A DNA stretch of 64,000 nt from NCBI GenBank assembly GCA_033065855.1, contig JAVXUO010002619.1, positions 124,001 to 188,000 of the forward strand, read 5' to 3'. The DNA comes from Escallonia rubra. Lineage: Eukaryota > Streptophyta > Magnoliopsida > Escalloniales > Escalloniaceae. Positions 47,440 to 61,139 of the stretch are shown one piece after another (positions within the stretch are counted from its first letter, which is position 1; each line of letters begins with the position of its first letter). A program made the position numbers and the translations under genes. The notes below the pieces were generated by a model, which saw only the letters and a list, made by a program, of their open reading frames with translations, did not search any database and had not been told where the DNA came from.

Positions 47440-47900
47440 AAACTACGGTAAGAGGTTTCACATGTGCTGGTGCACCACATGGTGGTGATGGTGTGCGGAA
47501 AGTGGAGATGTAAGTTGAGGTGTGGTGGCATTGACGGTGAAAGTGGTGGGGTGGTTAAGTGATGTAATGATGGTAGTGGTGGACTGGTGGTGATGGTATT
47601 GAGGTGTAACTAGTGGTAGGGATGGTGACACTAGTGATGGTGGTGGCATCAAAGACGTTGGTGGTGGTGTGGCGTCAGCTGTGGTGGTGTAGTATGGCAT
47701 CAGTGGCCGTTGACAACCACAACAGTGATGAGGGAGGTGGTGGGACAGTCTAATGATGGTGCCGATCGCATTGGTGCTAGTGGTACTAGGGCGAAACCTA
47801 TGATAATGTTGGTGACATAAGTTACGATGATAGCAACAGAGACGATGGTGTCGTGACACCGTAGTGGTGGTGGTGTGGCATCAACGGCGACGTGAGTCAG
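47440..47900. repeat. GTGGTG-rich low-complexity stretch
   Basis: Degenerate GGTGGTGATGG trinucleotide-type sequence. Minus-strand readings are His/Thr/Pro-rich and low-complexity. Flanks contain AATTC-rich sequence (47240-47350) that may be a transposon end. Confidence 0.7.
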
Positions 47901-47979
47901 AGAATGTTATTAATAAAGATAACAGTAGCAGGGCTTAATAATAGAGGAATGCAGGCAATTAACAGGCTAACATGGCACC

Positions 47980-49480
47980 AAAAGATCTACTGGTAACCAT
48001 AATCGTTGAGACTAGATCGGTTGTAGACAAACTGGGGAGGGCTAGCAGTAGACGCAGTTGGGGTAAAGGAAGAGGGCAAAGCAATAGCTGGCTTATGTTG
48101 AGAAGACTGAGTCCTCTCATGAGTTTGTGATATCGGGCTCTTAGACAACAACATTACTCCTCGTCCTTCTTTGAGCGGCAAACGGAAACAACAACCTTGG
48201 CCTCGTCGGCTTGCTTGGGTTTACGGAGGCAATCCTCCTTTTTCTGTCAAAGTACATTTAAGGAATGTTAGAAGAAAAAAAATATTTGAGTACGTGTATA
48301 TCAAAAAATATTTGAGTACGTGTATATCGAGAGTAAGAGGGTTGCTCAGCCTTCTTTCTTTTAGCCAGACATTTGTTATAAGAAGGCTCCTTAGGCTCTC
48401 GCTCATCGGAAGCAGCAGCAATGGAGCCACCAATTGTGCTCCTCTTATACTAGGAAAATTTCTTTAGAGCTAGTTGTAATTGAGAAGGGTCTGGGCCACG
48501 AGGAGCTGGTGTAGGCAGAGTAGGCAGAGTGGAGGTGGGAGCAGTGCTTATAGGTGGCAGTAAGAGAGGTTCTCTTCTTTGCAAACTCCTTTTGCCTTTT
48601 TCTTTTCCTTCCTTCTGAAGGAGATTAGTTCATGGATGCAAGATGGTAGACCAGCATGCTAAAGGAAGCTGGGATGTAGCAGTCATACCGACATTGCAAA
48701 GGTACCATGTGTGGTCTTTGGGGAGACATCTTAATCTCGCTCTCTCAGTACTGGGGGATACCAAGGAGTACAGAATATCCCAACAGCAATTAGATCAGTA
48801 GTGCCAAGTAAGAAGACCCCTCCCTTCTCTTTACTTGAACTTTTGGGGCGTCATAAGAAAAGCCATGTTCTGCTCCATCCCATCCTAAGTCTGCCTGTAT
48901 GGTCGATACTCAAAGTTGGCCTTGGTATTCATCATTGAAGCCAAAGCACGACTTGGCTTCACCTTGTGCCACTGAAAAGAACAAAGAGAAGGAATGTAGG
49001 GCGCACTTAAAACTGGAGAAGAAAATGGAACACGGGCCTCAATATGCGTGGGAAAATGCTCGTAGGCCCACATCTGTAGCAGAGTTGGCTCGAGGCAAAA
49101 ACTTGATCTAGGTGGTGGTACTAGTGACCCAAGACGAGGGGCTAGCGCAATTTTCTTGCCTACATGTGTCAGGAGACAAGATTACAGTAAGGAAGCAAGT
49201 TAGGCCTCTAGTTGACATCCTGCACCAGGTACAACTTTACCTTGAAGCAGTATTTTGTCCGCAAGTTGTAGACGATCTTGCTTCTCATGTGGTCTTGATA
49301 ACTAGTGCAATAATGAGCTGGTGAGGTTAACCATTGTCTAAGCGTAGCCTCGATCTTCTCAGCCTCGGGGTTAAACTCGAGAAAAGAATGCTCACACATA
49401 AGCTTGAGTCCGAAGAGCTTGCACATATCCTCTAGTTTAACCGTAATTTCACCAAAGACAGTAACAAACGTGTTGCACTC
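47980..49480 (-). pseudogene. Plant mobile domain fragment of a transposon
   Basis: On the minus strand EITVKLEDMCKLFGL near 49440, then MWAYEHFPTHIEARVPF near 49070, are the two hallmark parts of the plant mobile domain. Stops lie between and after them. The fragment is cut on its upstream side at 49652 by a solo LTR. Downstream (48170-48620) the reading is not recognisable. Confidence 0.65.
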
Positions 49481-49652
49481 AGTGCCTCAACCGAAAACTA
49501 GTATTAGGATAATCTTGTTGTTACGAACAATTGATAGCTTGGGGAAGCCATAGCTATCTTTGGGAGGTCCACTCTGTGAACGACAGGTCGGTAAATTTTT
49601 TTTTTTAAAGTTAAGAATCCTACCATTAAGATGGAAAACATTAGAGTTACAC

Positions 49653-51437
49653 TGTAAGACCCCAAATAATATGTAATTAAATTATTGTTATATTTTAGGT
49701 TATCGTTGTAATTTAGTCATTTTTGGGGTTACTTTTGAATTAGTAATATATCTTTTAGGGCCTTTTCGTTATTTACCAATCTTAGAAACTTTTAAAGGCT
49801 AGTCAAGTCTGTTTTATTGATACTTTGAGTTTTGACTTACAAAGAAATAGAGAAAGGGGAAAACTAGGGATTTGGGGATTGCAAATTTTCGCACAATCGG
49901 TAAATAATCTTGAACTTACTTTGATTATAAGGATGAATTAGATCATATTAAAATTTTGCTTGTTAAGATTTTAACGTAAGTGAACTAATTAAAATATTTA
50001 GGTTTTGAAATTTTCGAAAACTTACGCAATTTAGTGAAGATTATTGTATAAATTTGAGGTAAGGGTTTCGCATATTACATCCGCTTCCTTTGAATTGATT
50101 ATTGTCCGGTATTCTAATACTGCCCGTACATCATTGCAAAATTACACAATTACTGATTCGGAAAAACCCTAGCACATACACATTGATATATCGTTTCTAA
50201 TACGTTTCATGAATCCAATTGAATGCTATTCTAAATCAGCCATTCTTGGAAATCGTGTTAGAGAATGCATTCTGCCACATTCTTTTTACTCCCACGTCAT
50301 CTTGTTTTTTTTTTTTTGTCATCATCCTTTTGTTTACTTTCTATGCATTGCAATTATGGGTAAGAATATTTTAAAACTAATCTGACTTGTTTATTTTCTT
50401 GCATGGGTTCATGCTACTGGTACATGCCCACGTGTCAAGGCTTTAGTCCTTGACATTGTTCCTTTCCTTTTACATTTGTTTCATATATTTCTAAAGTTCA
50501 AATGCATACGAGCTTTTATTGAACCGTTCCAACTTTCATTGAATTCGTATTTTTGTCCTTTTCGATTTGAGTCTAATATCGAGTATTTTCTAAAATCGTT
50601 TAGTCATTCTTTTTGAAATTCTAAGTTTTGATACTTTGTGAGTTCGATACTTACTTTTGAGATACTTTGATATCCATTAGATTCTCTTTGAATTGAACTA
50701 ATGTTAGACCATTCACGTGCTTAGGTTAACGTGATGCCATGACATGATATGACTATTGCTACCGGTACGCAAACTTTGAACTTAGAACCTTCGCGTGCTT
50801 AGGTTAACGTGCTTCACAGTCACATATTACGTGATTACATCGTATTCGATTATTAGTTTAATTATTCGAATCTGTTTGTTTGACTTTGATTCGACCTTTG
50901 AGGGGTTAATACCCCGAAACGAGATTTGTCGTGCTAAGATTATTTATCGTTTTTGCACTTTTATTTTCATTTTTTTCGTTTGACTCAGTTACATGTTATT
51001 GAATACTTGCGTTGTATTCAGTGGGTGTGTGTGTGTGATCTTTGTTAGGCTTTGTGCTCACCCTCCCTTTCTCTCCATTGCAGGTCATTAAGCTGAGAAA
51101 ACCTAGAGGAGTTAGTAGCTATTTGCATGAGCTTGGAGATGTATTTCAGCTCATAACTTTTTCTAGTGATTTGAGATAAGAGTTTTGTAATAGTTTGGAT
51201 AAGTAGCTTTTGAGAACACCCAATGAGTGGGAAGTGATTGTTTTTATCAGACTTTCGCTGTAATTATTAGTTATTGATGTTGAATGCGAATGCCTTTGAT
51301 TTGAGATATGATTTAGAGTTCTGATTACCTCTTTGAGGTTATGTTCTTGATAAAATATTTTGGATATTATATTTCTTGTAATCAGGAATATTTTAAAATA
51401 GTATATGAATGTCCGCCTCAGGGTCGAGAGTGTGACA
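49653..51437 (+). mobile_element. Solo LTR with exact target duplication
   Basis: Starts TGTAAGACCCC and ends GTCGAGAGTGTGACA. It is flanked on both sides by TACAC (49648-49652 and 51438-51442), a perfect five-base duplication. 1785 bp, AT-rich, no coding. No second LTR nearby, so it is a solo LTR, probably Ty3-type. Confidence 0.85.
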
Positions 51438-51517
51438 TACACCATGCCCCAAAGGCAAGTAACGACACACAGATGGCATAACAATAAAAGAAAGGCCAAC
51501 AACAAAAGCGATAAATA

Positions 51518-51520
<3 letters not shown>

Positions 51521-51588
<68 letters not shown>
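51521..51588. repeat. (TA)n microsatellite
   Basis: Thirty-four TA units ending exactly at the left terminus of the next element. Confidence 0.97.
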
Positions 51589-51591
<3 letters not shown>

Positions 51592-52582
51592 AAAGCTAAT
51601 ATAAGGCTAGCCTCACGCAACTTGCGTGAGGCTAGCGCTAAAACGACGTAGTTTTATAAAACAAATAGTCTTTTTTTTTTCCTATTTCTCTCCCCCCTTC
51701 CCCCTATTTTCTTCCCCTCACCGTCTCTTTGTCGCAGGCCGAAGCAACCCACCGCCCCAATCTTCCTGCGCCAGCCACCATCACACCCACCCGTCGCCCA
51801 TCACCGCCCCAACCTTCCTGCGCCGGCCACCATCACACCCACTGTCGCCCATCACCGCCCCAACCTTCCCGTGTCGGTCACCATCACCCCTACCGTTGCC
51901 CATCACCGCCCCAACCTTCCCGTGTCGGTCACCATCACCCCTACCGTTGCCCATCACCGCCCCAACCTTCCCATGCTAGCAAAATCTCATACCGAAATCA
52001 CAAAGGATGGTCGTTAACGGTGGTGCCAGCACCACCAATTTTTCCATCGCGAAGTGTATTTTACCTCTGTCGAAGTGCTTGATTTTGACGCACATATTGA
52101 AAATCAGCCATTGCATGTGCTATCTCTCTGTTATGTTTCTCTGCGAGGGAATGACAGTCTCTGTGGTAGTGATGGTGGGCGGTCTCTGCGGCGATGGAAG
52201 GTGGCTGGTTTGCATTAAGAGAAGGTGGGTGTGATGGTGGCGACGGTGGCTGGATTTTGACGACAGTCCTAAAGCTCGTGGGGGGTGGAAACTATGAAGG
52301 TAGTGGGTTAGTGAAGACCTTTTTGCGGCAAGAATGGCTGTTGACGGTTGCTAGCAATGGAAGGTTGGTAGTCTACGACAGAGATGATGGGTGTGATGGT
52401 GGCGGTGGCTTGCTATGGCCTGCGACAGAGTGAAGGAAACAAGGAGAAAAACAACGAAAAGGGAGAGAGAGAAAACAAGAAATGAAAATTTGACTACATT
52501 TGTTTTAACAAAACTTTAAAACTACGTCGTTTTAGTTGCTAGCCTCACGCAAATTGCGTGAGGTAGTCTTATATTCACTTTT

Positions 52583-52584
<2 letters not shown>
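51589..52584. mobile_element. Second TA-microsatellite-flanked element with about 85-bp TIRs
   Basis: 996 bp with TA repeats directly on both sides. Inverted ends: GGGAAAGCTAATATAAG at the left and GGAAAAGTGAATATAAG inverted from the right. Both continue into a perfect hairpin (arms CCTCACGCAA and TTGCGTGAGG) and CTAAAACGACGTAGTTTTA. The interior carries a 54-bp tandem repeat and GGTGG/CCACC-rich sequence. No protein recognised. End sequence differs from the 9156 family although GCTAGC occurs in both. Confidence 0.8.
51790..51975 (+). repeat. 54-bp tandem repeat, about four copies
   Basis: Units of CATCACCGCCCCAACCTTCC followed by GTGTCGGTCACCATCACCCC and TACCGTTGCC. The last copies are nearly identical. 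54 is divisible by three, so all frames stay open and produce misleading Pro-rich readings. Confidence 0.85.

Positions 52585-52629
<45 letters not shown>
52585..52629. repeat. (TA)n microsatellite
   Basis: TA repeat directly after the right terminus of the 51589 element. Confidence 0.97.
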
Positions 52630-52633
<4 letters not shown>

Positions 52634-52886
52634 AGAGAGATTTTTTGGATAATACGAGAATGACATTAATAAAAGTTTGTGAGTGACAGGGTTCAACATG
52701 TAAAATATCATAAGTACATAACATAATGTAGGTCATGACATGCTCCATGACTCGGATACACAATTATAGAAATACAGAAAAGAAAGAGGTAAGCATCCAT
52801 CACGCTATCTGCTGCTAAGGCCAATTATTTATAAGCTAATGTGATAAGGCAAAGTCCTCAGCCAAGATGCAAACGTGTACCCCAGC

Positions 52887-53620
52887 CATGGGCGGAACTA
52901 CATTGGGACTAGGGGGCTAATGCACCCCTGAAATTTTGAGATTTTTTTAATTTTTCGGGAATTATACTTTTCGGGAATTGAATCGTCGTCCGTGAGACCC
53001 CGTCCCCCGAGACAGTCACCTCTCTCTCTCTCTTTCTCTGTGATCGTGAGGACCGTGACCGGTGAGGACTGAGACGCAGGCCGTGACCGCCGACTTGTGA
53101 CTCACACTCACTCTGAGTCTCCGACCAACGATCGCTACGGTGAGCCTGTGGGCTGTGACCAGATCTGGACCGTGACCGGCGTGACGATGACCGACTCACT
53201 CTGACCACGATCTTGACGGCTTGATGACGATGACGAACTTACAGACGAAGATGACCTCATCGAGCACCGGCCATCAAGACGCCGTGACGCCGATCGACGA
53301 GGCGACGACTGTGAGTCTGTGACTCACACCAACGGTCCGACCAGATCTGGAACTGGAAGGACAGACTGAGGCACTGCTTCTCTGCACTACTGATTGTGAG
53401 GTAAGTTCTTAAATTTTAGTTTAATTTCAGTAATTATATAGAGATTTAAAAAATATGTTTGGTTAATTTGTTTGCTAATTCTTAATCAGAGATTTTAAAA
53501 ATACCTTTTGTATACTTTTTAAGTGCACTCTGTTTTTTACTATTATTTTACTAATAAATTTTTTGGTGAATTCGATATAATTTTTGTATCCCCTGAAAAA
53601 AAATCCCGGTTCTGCCCCTG
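52887..53620. mobile_element. hAT-like MITE, copy 2 (longer)
   Basis: Ends CATGGGCGGAACT and, inverted, CAGGGGCAGAACC. The flanking eight bases ACCCCAGC and ACCCCAAC match at seven positions. Interior has a TC run and GTGACC/GACGG-rich sequence near 53030-53350. Same family as 42739-43151 in the opposite orientation. Confidence 0.8.
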
Positions 53621-53639
53621 ACCCCAACATATGCAGCTA

Positions 53640-56600
53640 AGGATTTGGCTTCCCTTATCTGGGACTGTATAGGTCGGTTAATACTACAAAAGTGGAAGGC
53701 AGAGAGTACATGAAAAAAATAAAAAAAGGATGGGTGCCATTGTGTCTGCAATGTGTTCACTCCCCAATATTTGAGAGAGTAAAAATGTAGAGTTAGTACA
53801 AATTATGGAATGTTGTATGTTATTTTCTTGTGCCCATTGAAGGGAGATCAACAAGCCAAGTGCCTGTGCCGTAAGAAAGTTCGAAGTTAAAGTTGAAATG
53901 GCTACGGAACCACAACGGAGGTCATTCATGTTATTGCAAGATATAACAATTTGTGCTGGGAGAAGAGTGGGGTTGAAAATACATATGACATTAATGCGTA
54001 AGGTTCTGATGGATAAGCAGGCACAATGTTGATCGTGTATAATATTTGGGAGAATCGCAGAATTAAAGGATGTTAAGTAAAGTTGAGAAATAGTAGTTTT
54101 TGGGGAGGGAGACGATAAATGGAGAGTGGTGTAGCTAAGAATGTTGCGGGTTATATCGTGTATGGCTTTGGTGATGAGTAACGGGTTAAACTCAGATTGC
54201 CTAAAGATAAGATTATTTTGGTTGATCTAGATTTGCCAACACGTGACAAAGATATAGACTGTCGTAGTTAGCTGTATTGTAAGGTTAGAAGGCTGAGCAA
54301 GCCAAGTGATCAACCACTCAAAGCATGAGTTGTAAATGGTATCTAAGCGAAGTTGAGTAGGCAAACTGAACCAAATGGGTCTAACGCTAGGACATTAGAG
54401 AAAAAGATGGTCAACCGTTTTAGGTTCAGCTTGACAAAAGGGACAGAGGTTGGAAGGTGTAATATTGAGTCGATAAATTGGACTGTAGAGGGAGGCGCTC
54501 CCAAAAGGCTTGCCAGATGAGAAAGATGATTTTAAGAGGCAATTTAAGGGACCACAAAGTGGACCAGATATTTGGATTATTGATGCGCCTACAATAAGGA
54601 ACAACACTGATCCGGTGTAGCTCAGTTTGATAAAGAAGATCATAGGCGGTCTTAACCGAGTAGACTCCATTGGAGGTGGCCTCCCAGACCAGTTGATCTT
54701 CATAGTTATTAGCAGAGATATGGATTGCAAGAATTTTATTTTCCATCTCCAGATGGAGTAGATCTCGGATGAGAAGTGCATTCCAAGCTTGGTCATTAAT
54801 TAGATAAAGTACCTGGTTGGCATAGGTAGGATGGTTAGAAGCACGTCGCGTAAGAAGACCTGTACATTGAATTCCATTTGTCATTCCAAATTGAGATGTG
54901 TTCTGCATTACCTACCTGCCATCCTAAACCAAGTTCAATCAGCTGACAACCAATCAGGATGCCATGCCAACTAGGAGAAAAATTGGCAATTCTTAGTGAT
55001 GAGTGAAAATTATATCTCATATAATAACATCTCTGTAAGACCTTGCTTACGAGGGAATAGGGGTTGAATTTTTTTTTCCAACTCATCTTGGCTAGAGGAC
55101 ACCGTGGCGGTGCTGTCACCCGTCCACAAGAAGCGGGCAATGATTGAGTTGATTTTCTTACAGATATAACGAGGGAAGAGACATATCTACATGTGATGAA
55201 TGAGAGAAGAGACGAGACAACAGAGCGAATAAGAGTTGCCCTACCAGCTTTGTTTAATAGGATGCTTTTCCAAGGGGCACAAAAATTTTGAATTTTTCCA
55301 CAAGATTATGGAAAAACTTCTTCTTCTTGGTAATAATATCCAAGGTGCCACCTAGATAAGGGCCAAAGTGGTGATGTATGGATTCCGAGCTGGAGGGAGA
55401 TTGCTTCAGCAACGTCACGACATGTATTCAGGCTTAGTGTAATGGAGAATTTGTTCAGATTCACCTGTTGCCCAGAGTCGCAGCAATATGCATTCAGGAT
55501 GTTTTTCAAGGCAAGACATGAGTCCTTGGTGATCTTACTAAAAATAATGGAATCATTTGCAAAAAAAAAAAAATGATTAATGGGTGGACGTTGTAGTCCA
55601 GCATGAAGACCGAGGACCTTTCTAGTGATCTGGGAGTGAAAAAGTGAAGTAGACATGTGAACAGATAAGGCAAGAGAAGGTCCGCTTGCCGAAGCCCTCA
55701 GGAGGGGTGGAATCTCTTCGATGGTGACCTGTTAACCAGAGTTTCATACGAGACAATTGAGACACTTAGAGGATTAAACGATTGAGATGTTCTAGAAAGT
55801 TATATTTCCTGAATGGCTTCCAGAAAATGCCAATTGATACGATCAAAATCTTTGCTCATGTCCAATTTTGAAGGCACACCAAATACCCTTTTGCCTGTTG
55901 TTCTGTTAAATTTTTTTGAGTTAATTCTTAAGCAATGGGTATATTGTCTGCTATAGATCGTCCGACTACAAAGCCATTCTTATAATGGGAGATTAATTAC
56001 GGAAGAACCGTCTTTATGGCAAGGGTTTTAGAGATGGTGTTACAGAGGCTAATAGGGCGATAGTTACCAGGGGACTGAGGAGTAGCATGCTTGGGTAAAA
56101 GAACCAAGAAGAATTTATTTACTTTGCAAAGCCTAAGGTCAGCTGGAGGAAGGACAAAGCTGCGGCAGTAATCGGATGTTCAAGAAGGTTCCAATGTTGC
56201 TGATAGACCAATGCCGGTATGCCATCAGGGCCTGGGGCTCTAAGGGGTTTGACTTGGTATAGAGCTATTTTAATTTCCAGTGTTGTGAAAGGTTGACCTA
56301 AAGTTTGACTTTGATCTGAAGAGAGGTGGTGGCTGACAAAATTCAGTGATGTGAAATTGGTCATGTTATCTTGTTGGTTGATTGAAGAGCATAAGATATT
56401 CCGGAAGTGATCAACAAGGCAACTTGATATCTCTTCATGAGAACAGACCAGTGGACCTGCTGAAGTCTGAAGAGATTTGATGCTATTGTGACGTAGCCGA
56501 ATATTCGTTGAGGCATGGAAAAGGTTGTTGTTTTTATCTCCCAACTGTAACCATTTTATCTTTTCCTGTTTTGCCCACATAATTTCTTCACAGTCCATAA

Positions 56601-57014
56601 GCCAATCAAGTGTTTGCTGTGTACATTGTTCCATGGCCTGGGCATCCGGGTGTAGAAGCAGGCTTTAGAAATAAAGAAGCTGAGCCTGTGAGTTCAAGAT
56701 GACCAAAATGCTCTTTGTGCCATATGAAAAGCCGATTCATCATAAATTTTCCCCAGGAGACGACCTTGAACAATGGTGATCTCACCAAAGCCGTCTGTGA
56801 GGCCATGGAGATGATCAGGCTAGCTACTTTGCTGATGTTTAAGCTACATTGCTCAAACCTATGAGGACGAGGGCTGAAAGGAACTAGGCGATTCACATTA
56901 AGAAGTAAGGGTGCATGATCTGATACCTGAATGCGCAAGTTAGTGATTTGGGCATTGAGAAATAAGAGTGTTTACGGGACCCAAAGGTGCAGGCCTGCTC
57001 CGACCAATTATTTG
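53640..57014 (-). pseudogene. L1-type LINE, 5'-truncated and frameshifted
   Basis: Read on the minus strand from 57014. End of the endonuclease with the SDHAPLLLN motif (56938). Reverse transcriptase from 56640 with WLQLGDKNNNLFHA and PLRAPGPDGIPALVYQQHW. RT active site near 55570 as FANDS where FADDS is usual. C-terminal RT and zf-RVT region 55140-54395 with LCPFCQAEPKTVDHLF. RNase H-like part 53930-53690 with LGLLISLQWAQENNI. Frameshifts and stops separate these blocks, and the Asp to Asn change in the catalytic pair would abolish activity. Upstream it is cut by the LTR-like sequence at 57015. Confidence 0.88.
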
Positions 57015-58246
57015 TGTAACACCCTGAAATTTTTCGGAGCGTTAGACAATCCTTCAATCACCTCAATTCAATCAAATAGCTCCAATGTATATCAGAGCTT
57101 CTAGAATTACTGAAGCTCTTAATTAATTGTTCTTAAAAGAAAAGACTAAATTAACTTGCTCGGTTAATTAAGTTTACACAATGTTCCCTCGTAGGGGTTT
57201 AAACAAAGAAACTAATAAGATAAACCAACTCCATAACTAGGCTCTAACCACTGCAAGAAATCTACGAATGGTTATTACCTGCAGAAGGGAATATAAAAAG
57301 GGGTGAGATTCTGAGAACTTAGTAAGGTCGCTCAAATTTCAACAGAGGGTTACAAACAATTTTCAGATTTATTTCAATGGCAATATGGAAAGAGTTTTAA
57401 CCCAGTCCCTCAAATCAAATAGCAATAAGATACAATTTCAGATACACTGTAAATGATCCAGAGATATTGAACATGAGTGAATTCGCAAAGCCACACAAGC
57501 AGTGCAGGGTAACACTTAGCAAAGCCACACAGGCAGTGCTCAATAACAATGTAATTACATATGCATATGTACACTAGCTAGACCATTAAGGTACTAGCGT
57601 TTCTCACAATAACTGTAACACCCCGATACTTCCGGAGCATTAACCAATCAATCGATCAATTCTTAATAATTCAATCATCTCAATTTCGCTAAGAAAACCC
57701 CAATAAATATGTATATTAGAGCTTCTACAATAACTCAAAATTTTAGCTAATCATTCTTAAATGCAAATACTAAATTAAAGCACTTAATTTAGTAAGTTAC
57801 ACACCGATTCCCTCGTATGGGGCTTAAATAAACAAAATAATGAAAATCTAAACTAACTCCATGATCAGGCTCTAACCAAACCAGGAAATCTACTGTCGAT
57901 TATTGCCTGCAGAAGGGAATAGAAAAATGGGTGAGCTTTTGAGAGGGCTCAGTAAGGTCTCTCAAATTTTAATAGAGGAGTACAAACGATTAACGAATTA
58001 ACTTCAAAAGTAATAAAGGAAGAGATTCAATTCAATCACTTAAATCAGATATCAATAGAAACAATTTCAATTACACTGTAAACAATGCAGATGATATATT
58101 AAACATGAGTAAATTTGCAAAGCCACACAGGCAGTGCAGGGTAATCACTTAGTAAAGCCACAAAGGCGATGCTCACTAACATTGTGGTTACATATGCATA
58201 TGAACAGTATCTAGACCATTAAGGTTCTAGCATTTCCCGTAATAAC
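57015..58246 (+). repeat. Tandem duplication of an LTR-like start (599 and 633 bp)
   Basis: TGTAACACCCTGAAATTTTT at 57015 and TGTAACACCCCGATACTTCC at 57614 begin two diverged copies. Both run through GCAAAGCCACACAGGCAGTG and end in AATAAC (57613 and 58246). TGTAACACCC is a common plant Ty3-type LTR start. Confidence 0.8.
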
Positions 58247-59419
58247 AGACCATCCTTATATCACCCCCGATACAGACCATCCTTATATCTCTTCAATACA
58301 CTAGCTCATGTCAATATACATAATGTAATAATCGACCATGCAATGAATAAATCGATGCCCAACAAGAAATAAATATCGAGCATCGATAAGGATTTCCAAT
58401 AAACGTGTAAGGCTCAAAACAAGGTATTAAAGGCAAACGATGCATTCTCATAACAATTAAAATAGAGTTCAAGGAAAATTCCATCACGATTCAGAAAAAT
58501 ATTTGCGAGAACGATTAGATGAAATGAGGTTTCAGATAGAAATCCCTTACCTCGATCCAAGCTATGCGCTCGCTGCTATACAACTTTGTTCAGATCCTTT
58601 GATTTAACCTATATTGACAACTATTTATCAGAATACAACCTAGCCTCACAAAAAATTAATTTAATGTTAATTATTTATTGTTGCTCACTCTGACACTCTT
58701 AACATAAACGAAAACGAATTGGATCCCTCGAACGGCTAAACTTAACCAATAACCCCACATACTGTATAACGCATTAAGACACTCCAAAATTCATAATAAA
58801 CGTTTATAAAACACTTTTATACCTTAAAACAGCATAACAAGTTACAATATGAATTTTCTGAATTTTTGAATATTTTGAAATAAAAAACAATTTTCTTAAA
58901 TACCAGAAAAAACCCAAAATAACAATTAATACTTCTATCTCAAATCAAAGTCCCATAATTTTCATGATAGCTTCATTATATATAGGAAAAATACTGAAAC
59001 TGAAATTAGGATTTAAAAAAATACTGAAACTATTTTAAAATCATCCGTTTTGCTAAATCAAATGCGATACGGATTTTGTAACAAGTCAACTCTAAAACTT
59101 ACGAAACTTAAACAAAAGCTTATTTATATCATAAAATCATTACAGGAATTTTCGCATAATTTATTAAGAATTTTAAAGGCTCCAACATAATTTTAGAAAA
59201 ATTGAATTTGCAGAAATTATTAAAAATAGTAAATAATTCCAGAAAAATCTGATATTTTACCAGAAATTCTAATATTAGCCTAATACACTTTTTGTAAAGT
59301 TTCCTCATTTTATGATAATCGAATGGTACCCAACGGCTTCATGGTACAAGTGTGCAAGCATAATGTACCACTCATTTGCTTAAACCCATTTCCCCCGCTT
59401 CATCTTCTTCCTCCCCCCT

Positions 59420-59521
59420 ACTCTGCTATGCACCCACGGTACGCCATAAAACACACACCCACATTACAGACACATTATACCACTTACAAACCCACACAAC
59501 ACATCCAATACCCATCATTTA

Positions 59522-59554
<33 letters not shown>

Positions 59555-60680
59555 TACCGTGCAGCACCTTTTTCTTCCTGTGTAACACACCCTCTTTACA
59601 TACAAACCAACCTGTCACACCGCTTCCCTTTCCACTCATTTCACATACAAAACACAGCACACATAAACACTCTCAAATAGTCCACTAATGGCAGCACCAC
59701 TTCAAATAAATTTTTTTCCTTCATCCTTCATTACACACTTTTGCACTCCACTGGCTGCACCTCTTTCACTCTTATTTCCCCACACACATTAACACACTTC
59801 ACGCAACTTCACTTTCCTTCCCACTTCTTGTCTTTTAACCGACATCACACAAGTACATACAAGAACAACACTTCATCACAATCCCCTTCTTCTTGCTCCT
59901 TTAAATTAAACCATTCACACAATTACCCACAACACATCTCACACATTACAACACACAAACAACCCTCATTATACACACAAAACTAACGACACACCTACAC
60001 ATATGAGTATCCGTAAATACACACACATACACAGTTGTATATGGGCTATTTTGGCAGATCTTCTTCCCCTCAAACACACACCTAAAGCACTTGTTCCACC
60101 AACAAAACACACACTTGCTGGCCATCTTCCATGGCTGTTTTGCAGGCCTTCCCCTTCCCTTTTTCATGTAAACAACCCAAATAAAACACACTCATAGTGT
60201 ACTTGCCCCACGGCTGCTATGCAGCCTCCTTCTCCCTTCATTACCCACTTACAAACACACACAAACACTCTCACTGCACACACTACAGGCAGTGGGTTCC
60301 CGTCCAAACCACACACAGCACCCAGGGCTATCTACTCTCTAAAACGCAGCCTCCACATCTGCTTCTACACCTTGTCCGAGTCATGGCGGCGCCGCAAACA
60401 CATGTCCACGGCAGCCATGGTTGTAAGCAGACCCTCTTCCCTTTTTCTCCTTCCATAAAGACACTATACACCTATTGTTCATGCAAACCAATTATACACA
60501 CACAAGTTACACAACACACAGCCTTCCATGCACAATTCCACCTGCTAACTATACTACCCACAATCCTTTCACTAAACACATGCACACTGTACTTGTACAC
60601 ACACTCATCGCACGACTGAAATTTACGCTACACGCATATATTACACACTTTAATTCTCTATACTATAATAAGGAAACGGT
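59420..60680. repeat. CA-rich low-complexity stretch
   Basis: Degenerate ACACAC sequence with a pure CA run near 59523-59552. Same character as 7090-7970. Open frames here are Thr/His- or Val/Cys-rich readings of the composition. Confidence 0.85.
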
Positions 60681-61139
60681 CAAGCTTACCGGAATCGAAC
60701 CCTTTCGCCGGATTCCAACCCAAATTTCTCTTCAACGTCGGTCTTCTTTCTCTCTTTCATGTAGCTTCTCTTTTCCTTCTATCTCTCCGTTTCTCCTGTT
60801 CCCTTATAAACAAAAAATAAAGAGCAAATAAATGAAAAACAAAGGATAAGAGACAGCATACTGGTCATAAAGTAAGAAGGAAAGCTGAGAAATGTACTTC
60901 TTACCAATTTTTCATTTAGTACGCAAAAGGAATCCTTATGACACCATAGCCTACTGCGCCTCCCAGGCTCCTTTGGCGATTCTTTGCGAACTAGACAACT
61001 TTGGGGCGGCTGGTTCCCTAACTCATACATATAATATATCTAAAACCCTAAAAGAAAAAAAATTACCAAAACCCCCTCTAAACTTCCATTAGTTATTCAA
61101 AAAATTTATCCAGAACTTTTTATTATTACGAAAAGGCCC

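Noticed and set aside
51626..52082. Pro-rich open frames
   Set aside because: They arise from a 54-bp tandem repeat, which keeps all frames open.
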